A stretch of DNA of 64,000 nucleotides from Arenicola marina (lineage: Eukaryota; Annelida; Polychaeta; Arenicolidae): NCBI GenBank assembly GCA_964019135.1, contig OZ025253.1, forward strand, positions 40,846,548 through 40,910,547. Reading direction: 5' to 3'. Both the position numbers and the translations under genes were made by a program. This document shows positions 44,779 through 56,682 of the stretch, in pieces (positions within the stretch are counted from its first letter, which is position 1; every line of letters begins with the position of its first letter). Under the pieces are notes generated by a model. It saw only the letters and a program-made list of their open reading frames with translations, was not told where the DNA came from and searched no databases.

Positions 44779-45425
44779 GTTTCACCAAGCCTTCGTACCG
44801 TACGTTACACGTGGCCCATATACGAAGGTTTGTACGAGAACTGTACGTGCGTTTCACGAAGCCTTCGTACCTCCTTCGTATTTTGTATGGCTAAAGCCCA
44901 TCGTACGAACCTTCGTACCATATTTTTTAACGCCGGAAGTGAAAGAAGTATGAATATGCATGTTATAAATGCATGACATTTTCCATGAAAACATTTAATC
45001 GAATCGAAGAAGGGCCTTTGACGTAAGCTTTTGCATAAATCTAGTGTTTTTGCCGTTGCCAACAATAATAATTCGCGTCATTTTTGTATATAATGTGTGC
45101 AGTGTCAAGCTATTCATAATGTCCAAGGCGTCATGCGACCGTTGCTAGGATACTCGCATTGTGACGTTTTGAATATGTGGGATGGATTTTGACCTTATAA
45201 GTAACGTAGCATCTAGCAACGATTCCAACTTTCACAGATACCGTAAACAGAAATGATGCTGGCACGAAGGGTGTACGATAGGGTCGAGGCACTTGTAATG
45301 TACGAAGGAACCTACGATGTATCTTATGTTAATTAGAGGTACGAAGGCTTCGTGAAACCGGATTTACGGGTCACAATCTTCGTACGAAGGTTCGTACACG
45401 TACGAAGGCTTTGTGAAACTGGCCC
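44779..45425 (+). mobile_element. Right end of the 7.57-kb element / dispersed element copy B with nested inverted repeats
   Basis: An inner pair, GTTTCACGAAGCCTTCGTAC at 44,851 and its complement ending at 45,358, bounds 508 bp. An outer related pair (TTTCACCAAGCCTTCGTAC at 44,780 and its partner ending at 45,425) surrounds it. The inner 465 bp match copy A at 9,219-9,705. It may be a MITE of the same family, or the complex subterminal repeat of the large element. Confidence 0.75.
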
Positions 45426-45428
45426 CAG

Positions 45429-47640
45429 TGCGCTGGCTGTGGCTTAGGGCGCGGAGTATGGCTCAGGGCGAGGGCTGTGGCTCAGGGTGTGGGCTGTGGC
45501 TCAGGGCGTGGCCTCTGGCTCAGGGCGAGGGCTATGGCTCAGGGTGTGGGCTGTAGCTCAGGGCGTGGCCTCTGGCTCAGGGCGAGGGCTATGGCTCAGG
45601 GTGTGGGATGTGGTTCAGGGCGTGGGCTATGGCTCAGAGCGTGGGCTATGGCTCAGGGCGCGGGCTATGGATCAGGGCGTGGGCTATGGCTCAGGGCGCG
45701 CGTTATGGCTCAGGGCGTGGGCTGTGGCTCAGTGTGTGTGCTGTGGCTCAGGGCGTGGGCTATGGCTCAGGGCGAGGTATGTGGCTCAGGGCGAGTGCTG
45801 TGGCTCAGGGCGTGGGCTACGGCTCAGGGCGTGGGCTATGGCTCAGGGCGAGAGCTGTGGCTCCGGGCGCGGGCTATGGCTCCGGACGCGAGATATGGCT
45901 CTGTATGCTTGACTAGTATTCCAGGCTCCGGACGTGGGCTGTGGCTCAGGGCGTGGGCTGTGGCTCAGGGCGAGGGCTATGGCTCTGGGCGATGGCTATG
46001 GCTCAGGGCGAGGGCTGAGGCTCAGAGCGTGGGCTATGGCTCAGGGCAAGGGCTGTGGCTCAGGGCAAGGGCTGTGGCTCGGGACGCGGGCTGTGGCTCA
46101 GGGCGTGGGCTGTGGCTCAGGGCGAGGGCTGTTGCTTAGGGCAAGGGCTATGGCTCAGGGCGCGGGCTATGGCTCAGGGTGTGGGTTATGGCTCCTGACG
46201 CGGGCTATGGCTCTGTATGCTGGACTAGTGCTCTGGGCGCGGGGTATGGTTCCGGACGCAGGCGCGGGCTATGGCCCAGGGCGTGGGCTACGGCTCCGGG
46301 TTTTGGGCTATGGCTCAGGGCGCGGAGTATGGCTCAGGGCGCGGGCTATGGCTCAGGGCGTGGGCTATGGCTCAGGGCGTGGGCTATGGCTCCGGGTGAG
46401 TGCTATGGCTCAGGGCGCGGGCTATGGCTCAGGGCGCGGGGTATGGCTCAGGGCGCGGGCCATGGCTCAGGGCGCGGGCTATGGCTCAGGGCGTGGGCTA
46501 TGGCTCTGGGTGGGTGCTATGGCTCAGGGCGCGGGCTATGGCTCAGGGCGTGGGCTGTGGCTCAGGGCATGGGCTATGGCTCCGGGTGAGGGCTATGGCT
46601 CAGGGCGCGGGGTATGGCTCAGGGCGCGGGGTATGGCTCAGGGCGTGGGCTATGGCTCCTGACGCGTGCTATGGCTCTGTATGCTGGACTAGTGCTCTGG
46701 GCGCGGGGTATGGTTCCGGACGCAGGCTACGACTCAAGGCGCGGGCTATGGCCCAGGGCGTGGGCTACGGCTCCGGGTTTTGGGCTATGGCTCAGGGCGC
46801 GGAGTATGGCTCAGGGCGCGGGCTATGGCTCAGGGCGTGGGCTACGGCTCAGGGCGTGGGCTATGGCTCCGGGTGAGTGCTATGGCTCAGGGCGCGGGCT
46901 ATGGCTCAGGGCGTGGGGTATGGCTCAGGGCGCGGGCCATGGCTCAGGGCGCGGGCTATGGCTCAGGGCGTGGGCTATGGCTCCGGGTGGGTGCTATGGC
47001 TCAGGGCGCGGGCTATGGCTCAGGGCGTGGGCTGTGGCTCAGGGCATGGGCTATGGCTCCGGGTGAGGGCTATGGCTCAGGGCGCGGGGTATGGCTCAGG
47101 GCGCGGGGTATGGCTCAGGGCGCGGGGTATGGCTCAGGGCGCGGGGTATGGCTCAGGGCGTGGGCTATGGCTCCGGACGCGGGCCATGGCTCTGTATGCT
47201 GGACTAGTGTTCCGGGCCCGGGCTATGGCTCAAGGCGCGGACTATGGCTCAGGGCGTGGGCTGTGGCTCAGGGCATGGGCTATGGCTCCGGGTGGGTGCT
47301 ATGGCTCAGGGCGCGGGCTATGGCTCAGGGCGTGGGCTGTGGCTCAGGGCATGGGCTATGGCTCCGGGTGAGGGCTATGGCTCAGGGCGCGGGGTATGGC
47401 TCAGGGCGCGGGGTATGGCTCAGGGCGCGGGGTATGGCTCAGGGCGTGGGCTATGGCTCCGGACGCGGGCCATGGCTCTGTATGCTGGACTAGTGTTCCG
47501 GGCCCGGGCTATGGCTCAAGGCGCAGGCTACGGCTCAGGGCGGGGGCCATGGCTCTGGGTGTGGGCTACGGCTCAGGGTGTGGGCTATGGCTCAAGGGGC
47601 TGGTTCTGTGCGTTGGAATAATGTTCCAGGCTCCGGTCGC
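45429..47640 (+). repeat. 19-bp minisatellite, right block, about 116 units
   Basis: Same monomer (GGGCTATGGCTCAGGGCGC) and same punctuation unit (TCTGTATGCTGGACTAGT at 46,211, 46,677, 47,193, 47,479) as the block at 30.9-37.85 kb. It begins directly at the right edge of the 7.57-kb insertion, so the two blocks were once continuous. A stretch from about 46,180 is duplicated near 46,650. Confidence 0.95.
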
Positions 47641-50255
47641 CGGACCGTGGCTCCAGACTATGCCTCCGGACGCGGACTATGCCTCCGGACGCGGACTATG
47701 CCTTCGGACGCGGACTATGCCTCCGGACGCAGGCTATGCCTCCGGACGCGGACTATGCCTCCTGACGCGGACTATGCCTCCGGACGCGGACTATGCCTCC
47801 GGACGCAGGCTATGCCTCCTGATCCAGGCTATGCCTCCGGACGCGGACTATGCTTCCGGACGCGGACTATGCCTGCGGACGCGGACTATGCCTCCGGACG
47901 CAGGCTATGCCTCCGGACGCGGACTATGCTTCCGGACGCGGACTATGCCTGCGGACGCGGACTATGCCTCCTGACGCAGGCTATACCTCCGGACGCAGGC
48001 GATGCCTCCGGACGCAGGCTATGCCTCCAGACGCGGACTATGCCTCCGGACGCGGACTATGCCTCCTGACGCAGGCTATACCTCCGGACGCAGGCTATGC
48101 CTCCGGACGCAGGCTATGCCTCCAGACGCAGGCTATGCCTCCGGACGCGGACTATGCCTCCGGACGCGGACTATGCCTCCGGACGCAGGCTATGCCTCCT
48201 GACGCAGGCTATACCTCCGGACGCAGGCTATGCCTCCGGACGCAGGCTATGCCTCCGGACGCGGACTATGCCTCCGGACGCGGACTATGCCTCCGGACGC
48301 GGACTATGCCTCCGGACGCGGACTATGCCTCCGGACGCGGACTATGCCTCCGGACGCGGACTATGCCTCCGGACGCGGACTATGCCTCCGGACGCAGGCT
48401 ATGCCTCCGGACGCGGACTATGCCTCCGGACGCGGACTATGCCTCCGGACGCGGACTATGCCTCCGGACGCAGGCTATGCCTCCGGACGCGGACTATGCC
48501 TCCGGACGCGGACTGTGCCTCCTGACGCGGACTATGCCTCCGGACGCAGGCTATGCCTCCGGACGCGGACTATGCCTCCGGACGCAGGCTATGCCTCCGG
48601 ACGCGGACTATGCCTCCGGACGCGGACTATGCCTCCTGACGCGGACTATGCCTCCGGACGCAGGCTATGCCTCCGGACGCGGACTATGCCTCCGGACGCA
48701 GGCTATGCCTCCGGACGCGGACTATGCCTCCGGACGCGGACTATGCTTCCGGACGCGGACTATGCTTCCGGACGCGGACTATGCATCCGGACGCGGACTA
48801 TGCCTCCGGACGCAGGCTATGCCTCCGGACGCGGACTATGCCTCCGGACGCGGACTATGCTTCCGGACGCGGACTATGCTTCCGGACGCGGACTATGCTT
48901 CCGGACGCGGACTATGCTTCCGGACGCAGGCTATGCCTCCGGACGCAGGCAATGCCTCCTGATCCAGGCTATGCCTCCGGACGCGGACTATGCCTCCGGA
49001 CGCAGGCTATGCCTCCTGATCCAGGCTATGCCTTCGGACGCGGACTACGCCACCTGACGCAGGCTATGCCTCCAGACGCGGACTATGCCTCCGGACGCAG
49101 GCTATGCCTCCGGACGCGGACTATGCCTCCGGACGCAGGCTATGCCTCCGGACGCGGACTATGCCTCCGGACGCGGACTATGCCTCCGGACGCAGGCTAT
49201 GCCTCCGGACGCGGACTATGCCTCCGGACGCAGGCTATGCCTCCGGACGCGGACTATGCCTCCGGACGCAGGCTATGCCTCCGGACGCAGGCTATGCCTC
49301 CGGACGCGGACTATGCCTCCGGACGCAGGCTATGCCTCCGGACGCGGACTATGCCTCCGGACGCAGGCTATGCCTCCGGACGCGGACTATGCCTCCACAC
49401 GCAGGCTATGCCTCCGGACGCAGGCTATGCCTCCGGACGCGGACTATGCCTCCGGACGCGGACTATGCCTCCGGACGCAGGCTATGCCTTCGGACGCGGA
49501 CTATGCCTCCGGACGCAGGCTATGCCTCCGGACGCAGGCTATACCTCCGGACGCGGACTATGCCTCCTGATCCAGGCTATGCTTCCGGACGCGGACTATG
49601 CCACCGGACGCGGACTATGCCTCCGGACGCGGACTATGCCTCCGGACGCAGGCTATGCCTTCGGACGCGGACTATGCCTCCGGACGCAGGCTATGCCTCC
49701 GGACGCGGACTATGCCTCCGGACGCAGACTATGCCTCCGGACGCAGGCTATGCCTCCAGGCGCGGACTATGCCTCCGGACGCAGGCTATGCCTTCAGACG
49801 CGGACTATGCCTCCGGACGCAGGCTATGCTTCCGGACGCGGACTATGCCTCCGGACGCGGACTATGCCTCCGGACGCAGGCTATGCCTCCGGACGCAGGC
49901 TATGCCTCCGGACGCAGGATTTGCATCCGGACGCGGGATATGTCTCCGGCCGCGGACTATGCCTCCGGACGCGGACTATGCCTCCGGACGCGGACTATGC
50001 CTCCGGACGCAGGCTATGCCTCCGGACGCGGACTATGCTTCCGGACGCAGGCTATGCCTCCGGACGCAGGCTATGCCTCCGGACGCGGACTATGCCTCCG
50101 GACGCGGACTATGCCTCCGGACGCAGGCTATGCCTCCGGACGCAGGATTTGCATCCGGACGCGGGATATGTCTCCGGCCGCGGGATATGCCTCCGGACGC
50201 GGGATATGCCTCCGGACGCACGCTATGCCTTCGGACGCAGGCTATGGCTGTGGGC
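47641..50255 (+). repeat. Derived 19-bp minisatellite, about 137 units
   Basis: Unit GGACTATGCCTCCGGACGC or GGCTATGCCTCCGGACGCA. It aligns in register with the minority unit GGGCTATGGCTCCGGACGC of the neighbouring block, differing at two positions, so it is a homogenised daughter array. The plus-strand frames repeat words such as RTRTMPPDADYASGRGLCL and are not genes. Confidence 0.95.
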
Positions 50256-50984
50256 TATGGCTCTGGACACGGGCAGTGGATTCGTCCTATATTTAGGACA
50301 CCTGCAGAACGATGAAAGTTTCCAGTCTAATTTCAGAACTGACAAAGTACATTCGATGTGGCAGATAATATCAGAAGAAAACACCATAAACAGAAACATT
50401 AGTATGTGCTTGAGTAAGCTGTTGGTAACATTAATGACAGTGAGTGCCACGGTACCGCATAAATGTCGGCTAATGTAAAATGTCACATGACAATTGGCGA
50501 ATTTGTGTGCGACACAAAACGTCCTTTGCTAGTGATAACCAGAAGGGCCCGTTTGAACGATAAATAGACACGAGGGGTTGTATGTGTCACATTGGCCGTT
50601 ACATTTCAGCACGTGTATCAAACTTGAATATCCTGTAGGCAGGAAACAAATGGATTAAGCGGAAACCGGCTTGGTATCATGTTTATCGTGTCTGGCATCT
50701 CGTATGTCTAGTTTATCCATGCCGCCTGGCGCGGCCAGAATGAGGTCACCTCTTTCGGAAGCTAAACTCGTCCTGGATCTCGCCACGTGTAGTCAAGTGC
50801 ATATCCATGCCGTCTGGCGCGGCCAGAATGAGGTCACCTCTTGCGAAAGCTGAACTCGTCCTGGATCTTGCCACGTGTAGTCAAGTGCCACTTTCTTCAA
50901 ACTGGGTCCGTATTTCGGAAATCGTAGTTGGAGATACGGGGTCAGGATCCGGGTCGGAAATCAGCGAGTCCGCATCAGGCAGCT
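50256..50984. other. Unique DNA between arrays
   Basis: No gene recognised. Contains one 88-bp tandem duplication, listed separately. Confidence 0.35.
50715..50890 (+). repeat. 88-bp tandem duplication, 2 copies
   Basis: Two copies sharing CTGGCGCGGCCAGAATGAGG and CGCCACGTGTAGTCAAGTGC, 88 bp apart. The sequence is unrelated to the 88-bp purine satellite despite the equal length. Confidence 0.9.
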
Positions 50985-53150
50985 GCTTTAACACCCAGAG
51001 AGCCACTCGCTGTGTATCCTACAGTATCAACATCGAACATCACATCATACCCTACACGCTGCTTTAACACCCAGGTGGGGTGGGGGGGGGGGCACTCTCT
51101 GTGTATCCTACAGTATCAACATCGAACATCACATCATACCCTACACGCTGCTTTAACACCAAGGGGGAGGCGGTGGGGGGCACTCTCTGTGTATCCCACA
51201 GTATCATCATCGAACATCACATCATACCCTACACGCTGCTTTAACACCCAGGGGGGGGGGGGGGGGGCACTGGCTGTGTATCCTAGAGTATCATCATCGA
51301 ACATCACATCATACCCTACACGCTGCTCCATCACCCAGAGGGGGGGGGGCACTCTCTGTGTATCCTACAGTATCATCATCGAACATCACATCATACCCTA
51401 CACGCTGCTCCAAGACCCAGAGGGGGGTGGGGGGGCACTCGCTGGGTATCCTACAGTATCATCATCGAACATCACATCATACCCTACACCCTGCTCCAAC
51501 ACCCGGGGGGGGGGGGCACTCGCTGTGTATCCTACAGTATCATCATCGAACATCACATCATACCCTACATGCTGCTCCATCACCCAGGGGGGGGGCACTC
51601 GCTGTGTATCCTACAGTATCATCATCGAACATCACATCATACCCTACACGCTGCTCCAACACCCAGGTGGGGGGGGGGCACTGGCTGTGTATCCTACAGT
51701 ATCATCATCGAACATCACATCATACCCTACACGCTGCTCCAAGACCCAGAGGGGGAGGGGGGGGGCACTCGCTGGGTATCCTACAGTATCATCATCGAAC
51801 ATCACATCATACCCTACACGCTGCTCCAAGACCCAGAGGGGGGGAGGGCACTCGCTATGTATCCTACAGTATCATCATCGAACATCACATCATACCCTAC
51901 ACGCTGCTTCAACACCCAGGGGGGGGGGGCACTCGCTGTGTATGCTACAGTATCAACATCGAACATCACATCATACCCTACACGCTGCTTCAACACCCAG
52001 AGGGGGGGGGGCACTCGCTGTGTATCCTACAGTATCAACATCGAACATCACATCATACCCTACACGCTGCTTTAACACCAAGGGGGAGGCGGTGGGGGGC
52101 ACTCTCTGTGTATCCTACAGTATCATCATCGAACATCACATCATACCCTACACGCTGCTTTAAGACCCAGGGGGGGGGGGGGGTGGGGGGCACTGGCTGT
52201 GTTTCCTAGAGTATCATCATCGAACATCACATCATAACCTACACGCTGCTCCATCACCCAGAGGGGGGGGGGAGCACTCGCTGTGTATCCTACAGTATCA
52301 TAATCGAACATCACATCATACCCTACACGCTGCTCCAAGACCCAGATGGGGGGGGGGCACCCGCTGTGTATCCTACAGTATCATCATCGAACATCACATC
52401 ATACCCTACACGCTGCTCCAACACCCGGGGGGGGGGCACTCGCTGTGTATCCTACAGTATCATCATCGAACATCACATCATACCCTACACGCTGCTCCAA
52501 CACCCAGGGGGGGAGGGGGTGGGGCACTCGCTGTGTATCCTACAGTATCATCATCGAACATCACATCATACCCTACACGCTGCTTCAACACCCAGAGGGG
52601 GGGGGGGCACTCGCTGTGTATCCTACAGTATCAACATCGAACATCACATCATACCCTACACGCTGCTCCATCACCCAGGGGGGAGGGGGCACTCTCAGTG
52701 TATCCCACAGTATCAACATCGAACATCACATCATACCCTACACGCTGCTTCAACACCCAGGGGGGGGGGGCACTCGCTGTGTATGCTACAGTATCATCAT
52801 CAAACATCACATCATACCCTACACGCTGCTCCAAGACCCAGAGTGGGGGGGGGCACTCGCTGTGTATCCTACAGTATCAACATCGAACATCACATCATAC
52901 CCTACACGCTGCTTCAACACCCAGGGGGGGGGGGGCACTCGCTGTGTATGCTACAGTATCATCATCGAACATCACATCATACCCTACACGCTGCTCCAAG
53001 ACCCAGAGTGGGGGGGGGGGGCACTCGCTGTGTATCCTACAGTATCATCATCGAACATCACATCATACCCTACACGCTGCTCCAAGACCCAGAGGGGGGG
53101 GGGCACTCGCTGGGTATCCTACAGTATCATCATCGAACATCACATCATAC
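50985..53150 (+). repeat. G-tract satellite (80-89 bp), left block, about 26 units
   Basis: A constant 71-bp body (CACTCGCTGTGTATCCTACA, then CATCGAACATCACATCATAC, CCTACACGCTGCT and ACACCCAG) is followed by a G-tract of 8-19, which sets the unit length. Variants at ATCATCATC/ATCAACATC and CTCCA/CTTTA/CTTCA are mixed through the block. Confidence 0.95.
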
Positions 53151-53754
53151 TGTAGGGAACCTAGAATTTAGTGTAGATATCCCAGTGTAGTATAGAGTTC
53201 AGTTCAACCACAAGTAAGTCACCCCAGGGGCGTAGGGCCAGGGTGGACGGGTGGGGAGATATCCCACGGGAAATAGGCAGGTACTGGCCGGGAGGGTTTA
53301 CGACTGCTGACCAGCGGGGGGTCATCTGGTGTTTTAGTGCAGGCGGTCGGGATCCAGAGACAGAGGCAGGCCGCGTATGTTTAGGGCTAGACTAGGCTAG
53401 GCGGGGGGCGGTCAAGCTGTAGTTTATTTAGGAGGGAGGGTGGTTAAAAGATAGATTGGACGATCACGTTGCACGTTGCACGTGCTGGGAGTAATATGGC
53501 AGTGGGGGTAGACGGGAAGAGCTTTTTAGGGATATATAAAGGGGTGCGGGAATGCAGAGAAGGATCAGATCTTGACTACTTGAACGGAAGGCAGAACTTG
53601 AGAGACCAGAACTTGACAACTTAAAATAAACCCAAAGAAACAGAGACAACTTGTGTTGTGGACAACAACTGGTGTCAGAACTGGCGAAACGGATGAGAAC
53701 GAATGCGAAATGATTTATACAACCCGATAAGCGATAAAAACCGAGAACACTACA
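53151..53754 (+). mobile_element. Solo LTR, 604 bp, ATAC target duplication
   Basis: The element starts TGTAGGGAACC and ends GAACACTACA, so the tips are TGTAG/CTACA. ATAC is duplicated at 53,147-53,150 and 53,755-53,758. It splits one unit of the G-tract satellite, and the array continues on the far side in register. TATATAAA near 53,533 and AATAAA near 53,623 give a promoter/poly(A) layout. Orientation follows these signals. There is no internal region. It looks whole as a solo LTR and fairly young, because tips and duplication are perfect. Confidence 0.85.
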
Positions 53755-56040
53755 ATACCCTACACGCTGCTCCAAGACCCAGAGGGGGGGGGGAGGGGGG
53801 GCACTCGCTGTGTATCCTACAGCATCATCATCGAACATCACATCATACCCTACAGACTGCTCCATCACCCAGACGGGGGGGGGGAGGGGGGCCACTCGCT
53901 GTGTATCCTACGGTATCATCATCGAACATCACATCATACCCTACACGCTGCTCCATCACCCAGGGGGGGGGGCACTCTCTGTGTATCCTACAGTATCAAC
54001 ATCGAACATCACATCATACCCTACACGCTGCTCCATCACCCAGGTTGGGGGGGGGGCACTCGCTGTGTATCCTACAGTATCAACATCGAACATCACATCA
54101 TACCCTACACGCTGCTTCAACACCCAAAGGGGAGGGGGGCCACTCGCTGTGCATCCTGCAGTATCAACATCGAACATCACATCATACCCTACACGCTGCT
54201 TCAACACCCAGGGGGAGGGGGGGGGCACTCGCTGTGTATCCTACAGTATCATCATCGAACATCACATCATACCCTACACGCTGCTTTAACACCCAGGGGG
54301 AGGGGGGGGGGCACTCGCTGTGTATCCTGCAGTATCAACATCGAACATCACATCATACCCTACACGCTGCTCCATCACCCAGGGGGGGGGGGCACTCTCT
54401 GTGTATCCTACAGTATCAACATCGAACATCACATCATACCCTACACGCTGCTTTAACACCCAGGGGGAGGGGGGGGGGGGCACTCGCTGTGTATCCTACA
54501 GTATCATCATCGAACATCACATCATACCCTACACGCTGCTCCAACACCCGAGGGGGGGGGGGGCACTCGCTGCGTATCCCACAGTATCATCATCGAACAT
54601 CACATCATACCCTACACGCTGCTTCAACACACAAGGGGGGGGGGGGCACTCGCTGCGTATCCCACAGTATCATCATCGAACATCACATCATACCCTACAC
54701 GCTGCTTCAACACCCAGGGGGAGCGGGGGGGGGCACTCGCTGTGTATCCTACAGTATCAACATCGAACATCACATCATACCCTACATGCTGCTCCAACAC
54801 CCAGGGGGGGCGGGGGGGCACTCGCTGTGTATCCTACAGTATCAACATCGAACATTACATCATACCCTACACGCTGCTCCATCACCCAGGGGGGGGGGGC
54901 ACTCGCTGTGTATCCTACAGTATCATCATCGAACATCACATCATACCCTCCACGCTGCTCCATCACCCAGGGGGGGGGGCACTCGCTGTGTATCCTACAG
55001 TATCAACATCGAACATCACATCATACCCTACACGCTGCTCCATCACCCAGGGGGGGGGGGGGCACTCGCTGTGTATTCTACAGTATCAACATCGAACATC
55101 ACATCATACCCTACACGCTGCTCCATCACCCAGGGGGGAGGGGGGGGGGCACTCGCTGTGTATCGTACAATATCATCATCGAACATCACATCATACCCTA
55201 CACGCTGCTCCAACACCCAGGAAGGGGGGGGGGGCACTCGCTGTGTATCCTACAGCATCATCATCGAACATCACATCATACCATACACGCTGCTCCAACA
55301 CCCAAGGGTGGGGGGGGCACCCTCTGTGTATCCTACAGTATCATCATCGAACATCACATCATACCCTACACGCTGCTCCATCACCCAGGGGAGGGGGGGT
55401 GGCACTCGCATAACCTTACATGCTGCTTCAACACCCAGCCGAGGGAGGGGGGGGGGGCACTCGCTGTGAATCCTACAGTATCAACATCGAACATCACATC
55501 ATACCCTACACGCTGCTCCATCACCCAGGGGGGCACTCTCTGGGTATCCTACAGTATCAAAATCGAACATCACATCATACCCTACTCGCTGCTCTAACAA
55601 CCAGGGGGGAGGGGGGCACTCGCTGTGCATCCTACAGTATCATCATCGAACATTACATCACACCCTACAAGCTGCTCCAACACCCAGGGGGAGGGGGGGG
55701 GGCACTCGCTGTGCATCCTACAGCATCAACATCGAACATCACATCATAGCCTACACGCTGCTCCAACACCTTGTGGGGGGGGGGGTGGACTCGCTGTGTA
55801 TCCTACAGTATCATCATCGAACATCACATCATACCCTACACGCTGCTCCATCACCCAGACGGGGGGGGGGGCACTCGCTGTGTATCCTACAATATCATCA
55901 TCGAACATCACATCACACCCTACACCCTGCTCCAAAACCCAGGGGGGACACTCGTGGTTTATCCTACAGTATCAAATTCAAACATCGCATCATACCCTAC
56001 ACGCTGCTCCAACACCCAGGGGGGGGGGGGGGCACTCGCT
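53755..56040 (+). repeat. G-tract satellite, right block, about 27 units
   Basis: Continuation of the same satellite after the solo LTR. Units near the right end (after about 55,400) are more diverged and shorter, as expected at an array edge. Confidence 0.95.
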
Positions 56041-56682
56041 GCTTATGTCAGTCGGTAATGAAGCCAACACTTCAAATAATAACCAACATTGTTTGATGAG
56101 AGCCATATTGTAATGTGATTTCGTGATTCCGTTCCTGACAGTGGATGTTTCAACCACTGACAATGATGATGGACCGTGAACATAAAGCTCCTAAAATTGC
56201 ATGCGAATGGGAATCCTAAATGTGTGCTAACCAACATAGCTTATACACAAAAGGCTTCTTGGGTATGCGCATAAATATAGAATAGTGTCGAGGATTGCGA
56301 AAAATCCTAAAGAGAAAGAGAATGATGCTTAAAGTAGTACTAACATAGGAGTCTAAAGCAAAATGAAGGACACTTAATGTAGAACAAAATTGTTCTTCTC
56401 GCGCGTGTACAAGCACCCAAAGGTTAGAAAGGCATTGCGTGTAATTACGAATAACTACTATATTGACTGCACTCATCTTTGGAATCTAGCAGAACCCAAT
56501 TGTTGGCAAGTTCTCGATACATTTTACCGATCGAGAACTAATTACGTTTCAGCGATTTTCATTGGTGCTGTAAAGGATGGTTCACAAAATATGGCCATCG
56601 GATTTCAGCTGTCAAAACGGACTGATCAGTTTTGTAAAACTTTTAAACATAGATCCGGTATTATTGTGGTGAGTCTAGCTAG
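56041..56682. other. Unique DNA with one possible plus-strand exon (about 56,378-56,668)
   Basis: An open plus-strand frame of ordinary protein composition (VYKHPKVRKALRVITNNYYI, then WNLAEPNCWQVLDTFYRSRT and AIGFQLSKRTDQFCKTFKHR) ends at a strong donor-like GTGAGT at 56,669. It has no ATG start and no family I recognise. If real, it is an internal exon of an unknown gene, with the LTR-like element lying in the following intron. Confidence 0.25.

Larger units (their letters stand above)
37854..45425. mobile_element. 7.57-kb TIR element inserted in the 19-bp array (PIF/Harbinger-like candidate)
   Basis: The left end GGGCCAGTTTCAC (37,854-37,866) and right end GTGAAACTGGCCC (45,413-45,425) are perfect 13-bp inverted repeats. 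CAG flanks both sides (37,851-37,853 and 45,426-45,428). Removing the insert and one CAG restores a normal array unit, GGCTCAGTGCG. A 3-bp CWG target duplication and a Myb/SANT-like gene fit PIF/Harbinger transposons. The element holds the five-exon minus-strand gene, a SINE in an intron, a foldback, a GACCTTGACC-rich repeat and a right end of nested inverted repeats. No DDE transposase was found, so it is either non-autonomous or misassigned. Confidence 0.65.

Noticed and set aside
37854-45425. A DDE transposase gene inside the 7.57-kb element
   Set aside because: No frame on either strand between the TIRs shows HARBI1-like or other DDE motifs.
47578-50478. Frames repeating MPPDADYASGRGLCLRT
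   Set aside because: Translation of the derived 19-bp minisatellite, open in several overlapping frames.
53670-53690. Primer-binding-site-like TGGTGTCAGAACTGG inside the solo LTR
   Set aside because: It lies within the LTR, before the CTACA tip and target duplication, so it cannot be the primer site of this element as bounded here.
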